Assembly: GCF_002234595.1 (NCBI RefSeq)
Contig: NZ_NMUL01000031.1
Span: forward strand, 124,001-188,000
Length of the DNA: 64,000 bases
Source of the DNA: Amycolatopsis vastitatis
GTDB taxonomy: Bacteria; Actinomycetota; Actinomycetes; Mycobacteriales; Pseudonocardiaceae
Direction: 5' to 3'
Positions 51,091 through 59,568 of this stretch are shown here, piece by piece. Numbering within the stretch: the first letter of the stretch is position 1; every line of letters starts with the position of its first letter. Position numbers and translations under genes: made by a program. The notes under the pieces are model-generated. The model searched no databases. It was not told the origin of the DNA and worked only from the letters and a program-made list of their open reading frames with translations.

Positions 51091-52514
51091 AGCGCTTCTT
51101 CGCCCGGTGGTACGGCGCCTGGCAGCGGACGCGGCTGGGCACGCGGATCACCCTCGGCCTCGGCGCGCTCGCACTGGTGGTGTTCGCGGCCGTCGGCGTC
51201 ACGACGGTCGGGATCATGCACGGCTACCTCGACCGGCGGCTCGACGAGCAGCTGTCCAAGAGCCAGGACACGCAGGTGCCGCTGCTGCGCGAGACGCACG
51301 GCTCGCCGGAATCGGTCTATTCCTGGTATTCGGTGCTGTACAAGGTGCAGGACGGCGTCGCGACTCCGGCCTCGGGCGGCAACCCGCCGGGCGACGCGCA
51401 GCAGCTGGCGAAGATCGCCGCGGAAGGGCTGGCCGGCGACGTCACCCGCACGCTGTACCTGCGCGGCGGCGAGCCTTACCGAGTGCGCGCGTGTCCGGTG
51501 GACACCGATTCGGTGCTGGTGAGCGCGGCGCCGCAGCGGGACCTCGACAACACCGTCCGGCAGCTGATCTGGGTCGAGGTCGGCGCGTTCGCGCTGGCGC
51601 TGGCCGTGCTGGTGGTCGTGGGACGCCTGGTGCTGCGCCGCGGCCTGCGCCCGCTGGCCGACATGGCGGGCACCGCGCACGACATCGCCTCGCACGACCT
51701 CACCGCGAACCCCGACCTGCCGGTGCGCGCGGCCGGCACCGGCGGCGGCGCCGAAGTCGACGAGCTGCGGACGGCGTTCAACGTGATGCTGGCCCACATC
51801 GACACGTCACTGGCCGCGAAGACCGAGGCGAACGAGCGGCTGCGCCGGTTCGTCGCGGACGCGTCCCACGAGCTGCGGACCCCGCTGACGTCGATCCGCG
51901 GGTACGCCGACCTCTTCCGCTACGCCGCGGCGAACGAGCCCGCCGAGCGTGAGGCGCACCTGGCGAAGATCCGCGAGGAGACGGCGCGGATGAGCGTGCT
52001 CGTCGACGACCTCCTGCTGCTGGCCCGCCTCGACGCGCGGGCCGCCGAAACGCCGTTGCGGCCCGAGCGCACCGACCTGGCCGAGCTGGCCGGCGATGCG
52101 GCCGACGCGTTCGCCGCCGGGCGGCCCGACCATCCGTTGACGTCGTCGCTCTCGGCGGCTCTCGTGGACGCCGATCCCGTGCGCCTGCGGCAAGTGCTCG
52201 ACAACCTGCTGGCCAACGCCGCCGTGCACACCCCGCCGGGGACCGCGGTGCACGTCGAGGTGACGGCTTCGGGTGGCGACGCCGTGGTGCGGGTGACCGA
52301 CTCCGGGCCCGGCATCGCACCGTCCGTCCAGGAGCGGATCTTCGACCGGTTCTTCCGCGTCGACGATTCGCGTACGCGCGGCAACGGCGGCACCGGGCTG
52401 GGGTTGTCGGTGGTCCAGTCCTTGGTCGCGGCCCACGGCGGCACGGTGGGCGTCGACTCGCAGCCGGGCCGGACCACGTTCACGGTGCGGTTGCCGCTCG
52501 CCGGTCGTGAGTGA
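51087..52514 (+). CDS. Membrane sensor histidine kinase
   Basis: The 475-residue kinase has two membrane helices (LGLGALALVVFAAVGVTTVG; VEVGAFALALAVLVVVGRLV) around an extracytoplasmic sensor of ~110 residues. HAMP, HisKA (FVADASHELRTPLTSIRGY, H261) and a HATPase domain (DNLLANAAVHTPPG, GTGLGLSVVQSLVAAHGG) follow. The last four residues AGRE and the stop are encoded inside the left arm of a perfect 24-bp palindrome. The start overlaps the response regulator. Confidence 0.95.
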   Translation: MKRFFARWYGAWQRTRLGTRITLGLGALALVVFAAVGVTTVGIMHGYLDRRLDEQLSKSQDTQVPLLRETHGSPESVYSWYSVLYKVQDGVATPASGGNPPGDAQQLAKIAAEGLAGDVTRTLYLRGGEPYRVRACPVDTDSVLVSAAPQRDLDNTVRQLIWVEVGAFALALAVLVVVGRLVLRRGLRPLADMAGTAHDIASHDLTANPDLPVRAAGTGGGAEVDELRTAFNVMLAHIDTSLAAKTEANERLRRFVADASHELRTPLTSIRGYADLFRYAAANEPAEREAHLAKIREETARMSVLVDDLLLLARLDARAAETPLRPERTDLAELAGDAADAFAAGRPDHPLTSSLSAALVDADPVRLRQVLDNLLANAAVHTPPGTAVHVEVTASGGDAVVRVTDSGPGIAPSVQERIFDRFFRVDDSRTRGNGGTGLGLSVVQSLVAAHGGTVGVDSQPGRTTFTVRLPLAGRE

Positions 52515-52555
52515 GAAACAGGGTTGGAACACTGTTTCTCACTCACGACCGGCGA
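52498..52555. terminator. Perfect 24-bp palindrome holding both convergent stop codons
   Basis: Bases 52498-52521 and 52532-52555 are perfect inverted copies with a 10-base loop. The histidine kinase TGA (52512-52514) lies in the left arm and the PPOX-gene TGA (minus strand, 52541-52539) in the right arm. Both proteins therefore end AGRE. It probably terminates both transcripts. Confidence 0.9.
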
Positions 52556-53180
52556 CGTGCGGGGGGACCGTCCAGCCGGGGGAGAGGTCCGCCGACGGCT
52601 CGGGTGCCCCGAAGACCGTCCGCACCGGGAGGACTCCCGCCCAGGCGGTGTCCGCGCCGACGTCTTCCGGCTCGTCGTCCGGGCCCTCGGCGCGCATCTT
52701 CACCGACGCCTCCGCCAGGTCCAGCGCGAGGACGCGCACCGCGGCGAACTCCTTGGCGTTGACCTCGCGCGCGTGCTCCCACGAGCCCGGGGCCAGGTGG
52801 TCGGTGAGCACCTTCAGGCCGTGCATCTTCGCTTCGGCCTCGAGGGGCTTCGCCGTGCCGAAGATCACGGCGCTGCGGTAGTTCATCGAGTGGTTGTTCA
52901 CCGACCGCGAGTAGACGATGCCGTCGAGGAGCGTCACTGTCACGCAGACGTCGAGGCCGTGGGCCGCCGTGCGGAGGCTGGCCGCGCCGGTCGAGCCGTG
53001 CAGGTAGAGCGTGTCGCCGTCGCGGCCGTAGCCGGTCGGCAGGACCAGCGGCACGCCGTCGCGGACGATGCCGAGGTGGCAGATCAGGCCTTCGTCCAGG
53101 ACTTCGTGCAGGGCGGAGCGGTCGGTCACCGCGCGGTGCTTCTTGCGGCCGAGCGTCGTGCGGGGCGTGGTGGAGAGCAT
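52539..53180 (-). CDS. Pyridoxamine 5'-phosphate oxidase-like flavoprotein
   Basis: The 213-residue split-barrel protein has ALHEVLDEGLICHLGIVRDG, VPLVLPTGYGRDGDTLYLHG and SRSVNNHSMNYRSAVIFG, the pattern of the PPOX-class FMN/F420 proteins near MocR regulators. The exact substrate is not clear. ATG 53180 is preferred to the upstream in-frame ATG at 53234, which overlaps the likely operator. It is divergent from the MocR-type gene, which probably controls it. Confidence 0.87.
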   Translation of the reverse strand: MLSTTPRTTLGRKKHRAVTDRSALHEVLDEGLICHLGIVRDGVPLVLPTGYGRDGDTLYLHGSTGAASLRTAAHGLDVCVTVTLLDGIVYSRSVNNHSMNYRSAVIFGTAKPLEAEAKMHGLKVLTDHLAPGSWEHAREVNAKEFAAVRVLALDLAEASVKMRAEGPDDEPEDVGADTAWAGVLPVRTVFGAPEPSADLSPGWTVPPHVAGRE

Positions 53181-53207
53181 GCGACCAGCGTCTCCCGGCG
53201 CAGTGGC

Positions 53208-53241
53208 CTCGGGAAACGGCCACTTCTCGTACACTCGGGAA
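53208..53241. promoter_or_regulatory. Direct repeats between PPOX and MocR genes
   Basis: CTCGGGAA occurs at 53208-53215 and 53234-53241, 26 bases apart, each followed by a CCACT within 5 bases. MocR/PdxR regulators typically bind direct repeats in such divergent gaps. AGTGGCC/GGCCACT also forms an inverted repeat here. Confidence 0.5.
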
Positions 53242-53260
53242 GTCCACTCGAGGAGGTCCC

Positions 53261-54634
53261 GTGTCCCACACCGACACCGCGCTTCCGGTCAGCCTCGACC
53301 GCGAGGCCGTCACGCCCCTGGCCGTCCAGCTCGCCGACGCGCTGCGCGAGGCCGCGGCGTCCGGGCACCTGCGCGGCGGCGACCGGCTCCCGTCGACGCG
53401 GGCACTGGCCGGGCGGCTCGGCGTCAGCCGGACCGTGACGTCGGCCGCCTACGAGCAGCTCCACGCCGAGGGCTGGATCGCCGGGCGGCACGGCTCGGGC
53501 ACCTACGTGACCACTCCGCCGACGCTGTCGGCCTCGGAAGTCCCCGTGCCCGGCCCGGTGCCGGGCGCGGAGACCGAGATCTCACCCCTGCTCGACCTGG
53601 GCCCCGGCACGCCGTGGGCCGCCGGGCTGGACCGCGCGGCCTGGCGGCGTGCCTGGCGCGCGGCGGCCGACCCGGATCCGCTGGTCCGCGCCCACCGCGC
53701 GGGACTGCCGGAGTACCGCGCGGCGGTGTCGGAGCACCTGCTGCGCCACCGCGGGCTGGCCGCCGGGTCGGTCCTGGCCACCGGCGGGACGACGGCCGCG
53801 GTCGTGGAGCTGGCCGCCGCGGTGCTGCGCCGCGGGGACGTCGTCGCCGTCGAAGAGCCCGGCTACCAGCGCGCGGTGCAGGCGTTCCTGCGGGCGGGGA
53901 TGCGGGTCGTCGGTGTGCCGGTCGACGACGAAGGACTGCGGCCGGGGGAGATCCCGGCCGGCGCGCGGGCGGTGTACTGCTCGCCGGCGCACCAGTACCC
54001 GATGGGCAGCAGGCTGAGCGCGGCCCGCCGCGTCGAGCTGGTGGAGCGCGCGCGGTCCGGCGGGATGCTCGTCATCGAGGACGACTACGACGGCGAACTC
54101 CGCTTCGACGTCGCCCCGCTGCCGATGCTGGCCGCCTTGGCCCCGGACGTCGTGGCGCACCTGGGGACCACGAGCAAGATCCTGACGCCGACGCTGGGCG
54201 CGGGCTGGATGGTGGCGCCGGAGGCGATCACGTCGGCGGTGCTGGCCTACCGCGATCTGACCGGCACCCGGCCGTCGCCGGCCGGGCAACGCGTCCTGTA
54301 CGAGTTCGCGCGGAACGGCGATCTGGGCCGCCACCTGCGGAAACTGCGCCGCGAGATGGCGGAGCGGCGGACACTGCTGGCCGGGGCGCTGGCCGCGGCG
54401 GACATCCCGGTCCGCGGCGACGACGCGGGTGCGCACCTGGTGGTGCCGTTCGCGTCGGCTTCGGTCGAGCTCGCGGTGATCTCGGCGGCGGAACGGCGCG
54501 GCATCCGGCTGGACGGGCTGGCGCGGCACTTCGCGGGAACGCCGTCGGCGCACGGCGTGGCGATCGGGTACGCCGGGTGTTCGCGGGAGGCTTTGGTGGC
54601 GGCGCTGCCGGCGCTGGTCTCCCTGCTGCGCTGA
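53261..54634 (+). CDS. MocR/PdxR-family regulator (GntR-aminotransferase fusion)
   Basis: The 457-residue protein joins a GntR winged helix (LAVQLADALREAAASGHLRG, GRLGVSRTVTSAAYEQLHAE) to a class I aminotransferase-like domain. The PLP lysine lies in HLGTTSKILTPTLGAGW and VIEDDYDGELRF precedes it. MocR proteins sense PLP or amino acids and often regulate a divergent vitamin-B6 or transport gene, here the PPOX-like gene. GTG 53261 follows GAGGAGG. Confidence 0.93.
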   Translation: MSHTDTALPVSLDREAVTPLAVQLADALREAAASGHLRGGDRLPSTRALAGRLGVSRTVTSAAYEQLHAEGWIAGRHGSGTYVTTPPTLSASEVPVPGPVPGAETEISPLLDLGPGTPWAAGLDRAAWRRAWRAAADPDPLVRAHRAGLPEYRAAVSEHLLRHRGLAAGSVLATGGTTAAVVELAAAVLRRGDVVAVEEPGYQRAVQAFLRAGMRVVGVPVDDEGLRPGEIPAGARAVYCSPAHQYPMGSRLSAARRVELVERARSGGMLVIEDDYDGELRFDVAPLPMLAALAPDVVAHLGTTSKILTPTLGAGWMVAPEAITSAVLAYRDLTGTRPSPAGQRVLYEFARNGDLGRHLRKLRREMAERRTLLAGALAAADIPVRGDDAGAHLVVPFASASVELAVISAAERRGIRLDGLARHFAGTPSAHGVAIGYAGCSREALVAALPALVSLLR

Positions 54635-54658
54635 CAACGTCCACTGTGGACGAAGTGG

Positions 54659-55195
54659 TCAGGAGAAGCGCAACGGGCGGGCGGGGAGCTTCGCGGCCAC
54701 CGCGTCCGAGATTTCCTGCAGCGGGCCCGTTCCCGCGCTGTCCGGCACGGTGAGCGCCGCGTACACCTCACGGTCCACGACGTACCACGTCGACGCGCCT
54801 TCGCCCGGGACCTGCAGCCACTGGACCTTGTTCACCAGCCGCAGCTGGGCCGACGGCGTGAGCTCCGGCGGCCGGTTCAGGCCGCAGCGCAGCACCAGCG
54901 CGTCCGGTTCGCCCCACGCCATCGTCGCGGGCGGGGCCGGGGTGGCCAGCTCACGGAGTTTCAGCCGGGTGCCGTTCGACGTCAGCTCCGTCGGCGCCGC
55001 GCCCAGCAACGCGGTACACGCCGGTGAAGTCGCGGCGGGCGCCGGGACCGGGACGAGCGCCAGGGGGCCCGTCTCCGGGGGTTCCGAACCCTTGGTCAGG
55101 GCGAACACGGCGACGGCGACGGCCAGGGCCACGGCGAGCGCGGCCGCGGTGACGAGCACCACCCTGGGCGGGGCACCGGTGTCGGAGTCGGGCAC
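54659..55195 (-). CDS. DUF3515 membrane-anchored protein
   Basis: The 178-residue protein has an N-terminal membrane helix (VVLVTAAALAVALAVAVAVF) and an outer domain with two Cys (SPACTALLGAAPTEL, LVLRCGLNRPPEL). WLQVPGEGASTWYVVDREVY follows, which matches DUF3515. The function is unknown. In mycobacteria the orthologue lies between ddlA and thiL, as it would here if ddl had not been displaced. Confidence 0.85.
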   Translation of the reverse strand: MPDSDTGAPPRVVLVTAAALAVALAVAVAVFALTKGSEPPETGPLALVPVPAPAATSPACTALLGAAPTELTSNGTRLKLRELATPAPPATMAWGEPDALVLRCGLNRPPELTPSAQLRLVNKVQWLQVPGEGASTWYVVDREVYAALTVPDSAGTGPLQEISDAVAAKLPARPLRFS

Positions 55196-55214
55196 TCCCG
55201 GAACCTACTGAAGG

Positions 55215-55448
55215 TCAGAGGTGCACGACCGGGCAGGTCAGCGTCCGTGTGATGCCTTCCACGTTCTGCACCTTCGCGACCACGAGCTGGCCCAGCTGGT
55301 CGACGTTGTCGGCGGCCGCGCGGACGATGACGTCGTACGGTCCGGTGACATCCTCCGAGCTGGTCACACCCGGGATGCTGGAGATCTCGGCAGCCACCGC
55401 GGCCGCCTTGCCGACCTCGGTCTGGATGAGGATGTATGCGTGGACCAC
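55215..55448 (-). CDS. Lrp/AsnC ligand-binding-domain protein
   Basis: The 77-residue protein MVHAYILIQTEVGKAAAVAA is a stand-alone RAM domain (GVTSSEDVTGPYDVIVRAAA) without a DNA-binding domain. Stand-alone RAM proteins assemble like AsnC and may bind amino acids. GTG 55448 follows AAGGG by 6 bases. It sits just upstream of, and divergent from, thiL. Confidence 0.88.
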   Translation of the reverse strand: MVHAYILIQTEVGKAAAVAAEISSIPGVTSSEDVTGPYDVIVRAAADNVDQLGQLVVAKVQNVEGITRTLTCPVVHL

Positions 55449-55585
55449 GGCGCGCCCTTTCGTCGGGATCTTGTCTCTCAAGGTAGGAACGTCATCAGCA
55501 ACGTATCGCCAGCTCACGGAAAAACATAGGGCATCCGACTATCGGTGATCGATCTTTGTCCCGGTAGAGAAAGCAGAGGTGACCG

Positions 55586-56542
55586 GTGTCACCGAACGAC
55601 GGAACGGTCGCCGAGACCGGCGAGTTCGCGCTCATCCGCGCCGTCACCGAAGGACGGCGCCAGCCGCCGGGCACGCTGCTCGGCCCGGGCGACGACGCCG
55701 CCGTGGTCGCCGCCCCCGACGGCCGCGTGGTCGCCAGCACCGACGTGCTCGTCCAGGGCGTCCACTTCCGGCTCGACTGGTCCTCGCCCGAGCACGTCGG
55801 GCGCAAGGCCGTCGCGGTCAACCTGGCCGACATCGCCGCCATGGGCGCCACCCCGACCACCGTCCTGGTCGGCCTCGCCTGCCCGCCCGACACCCCGCGC
55901 GAAGTCGTCACCGGGCTGGCCGACGGCATGTGGGCCGAGGCCGAACGCGCCGGCGTCGGCGTCTCCGGCGGCGACATGGTCCGCGCCGACCAGCTCGTGA
56001 TCAGCGTCACGGCGCTGGGCGACCTCGGCGACCGCGAGCCGGTGACGCGCTCGGGTGCCCGGCCCGGCGACGTCGTCGCCGTCACCGGGCGGCTCGGCTG
56101 GGCGGCCGCCGGGCTGGCCGTGCTCGGCCGCGGCTTCCGGTCCCCGGTCGGCGTCGTCAACGCGCAGCGCTGCCCGGAACCGCCGTACGAAGCCGGTCCG
56201 CGCGCCGCGCTCGCCGGGGCCACGGCCATGATCGACGTCTCCGACGGCCTGCTCGCCGACCTCGGCCACATCGGCGAAGCCTCCGGCGTCGGCATCGACA
56301 TCCGCACCGCCGACCTCGACATCCCCGCCCGGCTCACCGAAGTCGGCGCCGCCCTCGGCGCGGACCCGCTGGACTGGGTGCTCACCGGTGGTGAAGACCA
56401 CGCCCTGGTCGCCACCTTCCCGCCGTTCACCGAGCTTCCCGACGGCTGGCGCACCATCGGCGTCGCCACGATGGCCGACTCCGGGATCACCGTGGACGGC
56501 AAGCCGTTTTCCCGAGAAGGCGGATGGACGCACTGGCGCTGA
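55586..56542 (+). CDS. thiL: Thiamine-monophosphate kinase
   Basis: ThiL phosphorylates thiamine phosphate to the active diphosphate. The 318-residue protein has LLGPGDDAAVVAAPDGRVVA, the Mg-binding STDVLVQGVHFRLDW, VNLADIAAMGATPT, GVSGGDMVRADQL and IDVSDGLLADLGHI, and ends with LTGGEDHALVATF. These are the full family motif set. GTG 55586 follows AGAGG. It is followed after 16 bases by a GNAT gene with its own TAGGCT. Confidence 0.95.
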   Translation: MSPNDGTVAETGEFALIRAVTEGRRQPPGTLLGPGDDAAVVAAPDGRVVASTDVLVQGVHFRLDWSSPEHVGRKAVAVNLADIAAMGATPTTVLVGLACPPDTPREVVTGLADGMWAEAERAGVGVSGGDMVRADQLVISVTALGDLGDREPVTRSGARPGDVVAVTGRLGWAAAGLAVLGRGFRSPVGVVNAQRCPEPPYEAGPRAALAGATAMIDVSDGLLADLGHIGEASGVGIDIRTADLDIPARLTEVGAALGADPLDWVLTGGEDHALVATFPPFTELPDGWRTIGVATMADSGITVDGKPFSREGGWTHWR

Positions 56543-56558
56543 TCTAGGCTTGGGAAGC

Positions 56559-57038
56559 GTGAGAATCGTTCCAGTCCCCTACGACCACCCGGACGCGGCC
56601 AAGCTCATGGCGGCGGTGCAGCAGGTGTACGTCGAGCGCTACGGCGGCGAGGACGCCACCCCGATGAGCCCGGCGGACTTCGACCCGCCGCAGGGCCTGT
56701 TCCTCGTCGGCTACCAGGGCGAGGAAGCGGTCGCCTGCGGGGCGTGGCGCGCCCACGACGGCCCCGAGCCCGACTTCCGGGACGGCGACGCCGAGTTCAA
56801 GCGCATGTACGTCGCCGATTCGGCCCGGGGCCGCGGGTTCGCGCGGATGATCCTTTCCGAGCTGGAACGCACGGCGGCGCTGTGCGGCCGCAAGCGCGCG
56901 GTCCTGGAGACCGGGACGAAGCAGCCGGAGGCGATCGCGCTCTACACGTCGTCCGGCTACGTCGAAATCCCGAAGTTCGGCGTCTACCGGAACGAGCCGG
57001 AAAGCCGCTGCTTCGGCAAGGACCTCACCGAGGGGTGA
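56559..57038 (+). CDS. GNAT-family acetyltransferase
   Basis: The 159-residue protein has the acetyl-CoA-binding segment KRMYVADSARGRGFARMILS and the C-terminal ALYTSSGYVEIPKFGVYRNE typical of small-substrate GNAT enzymes. The substrate is unknown. GTG 56559 is preceded by TAGGCT ending 8 bases upstream, suggesting a leaderless message. It is tail-to-tail with the GH27 gene and overlaps its 3' end by 14 bases. Confidence 0.88.
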   Translation: MRIVPVPYDHPDAAKLMAAVQQVYVERYGGEDATPMSPADFDPPQGLFLVGYQGEEAVACGAWRAHDGPEPDFRDGDAEFKRMYVADSARGRGFARMILSELERTAALCGRKRAVLETGTKQPEAIALYTSSGYVEIPKFGVYRNEPESRCFGKDLTEG

Positions 57039-58239
57039 GCTTCAGCAGGGCCGCCTGATGCGGGCGCAGGGACGCCGCCACCGCGGTTCCGGCGTCCCGG
57101 TGCGCCCACAGGTCCCGGACGTGCCACGCCCCCGGGATGTCCGCCGAGACGGTCGCGGTGGTGCTGCCGGTGTTGAGCAGCACCACCGCGAAACCCCCGT
57201 CGCTCAAGGGTTTTCCCCACACCTGGTAGCCGGGGCCCGCGTCGAGCCGCCGCCCTTGGCCGCCCGCGAAGTCCTGGTCGACGGCGATCGCTTCCGCGTT
57301 GCCCAGCGTCGCCAGGTCGGTGTCGCTCAGCTTCGCCGGATCGGTGCCGGCGAACAGCGGCGCGTTGAGCACGGCCCAGACGCTGAAGTGCGCGCGGGAC
57401 TCGTCGGCGGTCAGCGTGCCGTTGCCGACCTGCAGCATGTCCGGGTCGTTCCAGCCGCCGGGGGAGCCACTGTGGACGGCGACGGCCGCCTGCTGGTCGA
57501 TCGTGGCGAGCACGGAGTCCCAGGTCGGGGTCAGGTCGTAGGTGGTCCGCCACAGGTTCGCCACCGGCCGCGCCCAGGTCCACGGGCTCGAGACGCCGTA
57601 CTCGGAAATCGCGTAGACCATCGGGCGGGGCAATGCGGCGAGCTCGTCGCGCATCTTCTCGAACGCCGCTTTCCGGTCGAGGCCGTCGACGGTGTCGGCG
57701 TTGCACCAGTCGTACTTGAGGTAGTCGACGCCCCAGCGGTCGAACGTCTCGGCGTCCTGGCGTTCGTGGCCGAGCGAGCCGATGCCGGACGCGGGGTAGG
57801 CGTCGTTCGCCATCGCGCAGGTCCGGCTGCCGGGCACGGCGTAGATGCCGAAGAGCAGGCCGCGGGAGTGGACGTAGTCGGCGAGGTCGGCGATGCCGTG
57901 CGGGAACCGCTTCGGGTCCGCCTGCAGTGAGCCGTCGGCGGCGCGTGCCGGCGCTTGCCAGCAGTCGTCGACGACCACGTATTTGTAACCCGCGTCACGC
58001 AAGCCGGTGTCGGCGAGCGCGTCGGCGGCGTTCTTCACGATGTCCTCGGTGAGGTCGTAGCAGCGGACCTGGTTCCAGCTGTTCCAGCCCATCGGCGGGG
58101 TCCCGGCCAGGCCGTTCGCCAGCGCGGGCGAGACCACCGGCAGGCTGAGCAGCCAGGTCAGCACGACGAGCAAGAGCACGAGACCCGTGCTCCCGGTACT
58201 GGCGTTCCGGTTCGCGGCGATGCCGTGATCCAATCGCAC
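57025..58239 (-). CDS. GH27-type alpha-galactosidase, exported
   Basis: The ~404-residue protein has an N-terminal hydrophobic segment (TGLVLLLVVLTWLLSLPVVS, then PALANG, a probable signal sequence). The GH27 barrel follows with GTPPMGWNSWNQVRCYDLTE, YVVVDDCWQ, the nucleophile in DYLKYDWCNAD and GGWNDPDMLQVGNG. The C-terminus is a beta domain. It likely removes alpha-galactose (or arabinopyranose) from polysaccharides. GTG 58239 is used, but GTG 58260 is possible; neither has a good ribosome site. Its 3' end overlaps the GNAT gene by 14 bases. Confidence 0.88.
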   Translation of the reverse strand: MRLDHGIAANRNASTGSTGLVLLLVVLTWLLSLPVVSPALANGLAGTPPMGWNSWNQVRCYDLTEDIVKNAADALADTGLRDAGYKYVVVDDCWQAPARAADGSLQADPKRFPHGIADLADYVHSRGLLFGIYAVPGSRTCAMANDAYPASGIGSLGHERQDAETFDRWGVDYLKYDWCNADTVDGLDRKAAFEKMRDELAALPRPMVYAISEYGVSSPWTWARPVANLWRTTYDLTPTWDSVLATIDQQAAVAVHSGSPGGWNDPDMLQVGNGTLTADESRAHFSVWAVLNAPLFAGTDPAKLSDTDLATLGNAEAIAVDQDFAGGQGRRLDAGPGYQVWGKPLSDGGFAVVLLNTGSTTATVSADIPGAWHVRDLWAHRDAGTAVAASLRPHQAALLKLTPR

Positions 58240-58271
58240 GGGAAGTGAAACCGCGGTCACCCGGAGGCGGC

Positions 58272-58802
58272 ATGCCGATCTACGCACTCGGTTCGCTCGA
58301 GCCGACGATCCACCCCGGCGCCTACGTCCACCCGGACGCAACGGTGATCGGCGACGTCCGGATCGGCGCGCACGCGTCGGTGTGGCCGCAGACGGTCCTG
58401 CGCGGCGACCACGGGTACATCGAGATCGGCGAGCGTTCGAACGTCCAGGACGGCTGCGTCCTGCACTGCACCGAACGCCACCCGACGATCCTCGGGCCGT
58501 CGTCGGCGATCGGGCACGCGGTGCACGTCGAGGGCGCGACGATCGGCACCGGCTGCCTGATCGCCTCGGGCGCGGTGGTGCTGAACGGCTCGGTGATCGA
58601 GGACGGCGGCATGGTCGGCGCGGGCGCGGTCCTGTCGTACGGCTCGCACGTGAAGACCGGGGAAATCGCGCTGGGCGTGCCGGGGAAGACGCGGGCGAAC
58701 ACGTCGTTCAGCGCGGAAAACATCGCCCTCGTGGTGGATTCCTACGTCGAGCGGGCGCGCCGGTTCCGGACCGAGCTGCGGCGGCTCGACCCGCTCGGGT
58801 GA
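58272..58802 (+). CDS. Gamma-carbonic anhydrase-like hexapeptide protein
   Basis: The 176-residue left-handed beta-helix protein has hexapeptide repeats (IHPGAYVHPDATVIGDVRIG, VWPQTVLRGDHGYIEIGE). The metal-site His residues lie in SNVQDGCVLHC and AIGHAVHVEG. This matches the gamma-CA/PaaY family. ATG 58272 follows GGAGG by 6 bases. It is divergent from the GH27 gene. Confidence 0.88.
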   Translation: MPIYALGSLEPTIHPGAYVHPDATVIGDVRIGAHASVWPQTVLRGDHGYIEIGERSNVQDGCVLHCTERHPTILGPSSAIGHAVHVEGATIGTGCLIASGAVVLNGSVIEDGGMVGAGAVLSYGSHVKTGEIALGVPGKTRANTSFSAENIALVVDSYVERARRFRTELRRLDPLG

Positions 58803-58832
58803 CGTCGGCCACGCCCGGTAGGCTTGCGCGCC

Positions 58833-59510
58833 GTGACCGCACGACCGCTGCAGGACATCGTCGAGGCAGGCTGGGCGCAAGCCCTCGAACCGGTGGCGCC
58901 GCAGGTCGCCGCGATGGGGGAGTTCCTCCGCGCGGAGATCGCCGCGGGCCGGACTTACCTGCCGGCGGGTGAACACGTGCTCCGGGCGTTCAAGCAGCCG
59001 TTCCACGACGTCCGGGTGCTGATCGTCGGCCAGGACCCGTACCCGACGCCCGGGCACGCGGTGGGCCTGAGCTTCTCGGTGGCGCCGGACGTCCGGCCGA
59101 TCCCGAAGAGCCTGGTCAACATCTACAAGGAGTACACCGAAGACCTCGGCCACCCGCTGCCGTCCAACGGCGACCTGACGCCGTGGGCCGACCAGGGCGT
59201 GCTGCTGCTCAACAGGGCGCTCACCGTGCAGCCGGGCAAGTCGAACTCGCACCAGGGCAAGGGCTGGGAAGAGGTCACCGAACAGGCGATCAAGGCCCTG
59301 GCCGCGCGGTCGGAGCCGATGGTGGCGATCCTGTGGGGCCGCAACGCGCGCAACCTGCGTCCGATGCTGGGCGACGTCCCGTGCATCGAGTCGGCGCACC
59401 CCAGCCCGCTCTCGGCGCACAACGGCTTCTTCGGTTCGCGGCCGTTCAGCCGGGCCAACCAGCTGCTGGAGCAGCAGGGCGCGGCACCGGTCGACTGGAA
59501 ACTTCCCTGA
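58833..59510 (+). CDS. ung: Uracil-DNA glycosylase
   Basis: Ung removes uracil from DNA. The 225-residue family 1 enzyme has the catalytic VLIVGQDPYPTPGHAVGLSF, GVLLLNRALTV and the HPSPLSAHNGF leucine loop. GTG 58833 lies 8 bases after TAGGCT (58819-58824), the same arrangement as the GNAT gene, so a leaderless message is likely. The thiL-ung order is conserved in mycobacteria, though three genes intervene here. Confidence 0.97.
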   Translation: MTARPLQDIVEAGWAQALEPVAPQVAAMGEFLRAEIAAGRTYLPAGEHVLRAFKQPFHDVRVLIVGQDPYPTPGHAVGLSFSVAPDVRPIPKSLVNIYKEYTEDLGHPLPSNGDLTPWADQGVLLLNRALTVQPGKSNSHQGKGWEEVTEQAIKALAARSEPMVAILWGRNARNLRPMLGDVPCIESAHPSPLSAHNGFFGSRPFSRANQLLEQQGAAPVDWKLP

Positions 59511-59568
59511 CGATCGGTGTCCGGAACCGCGTGACGGCTCCGACCAGGGGTAAACCTTTGGAGGAAGC

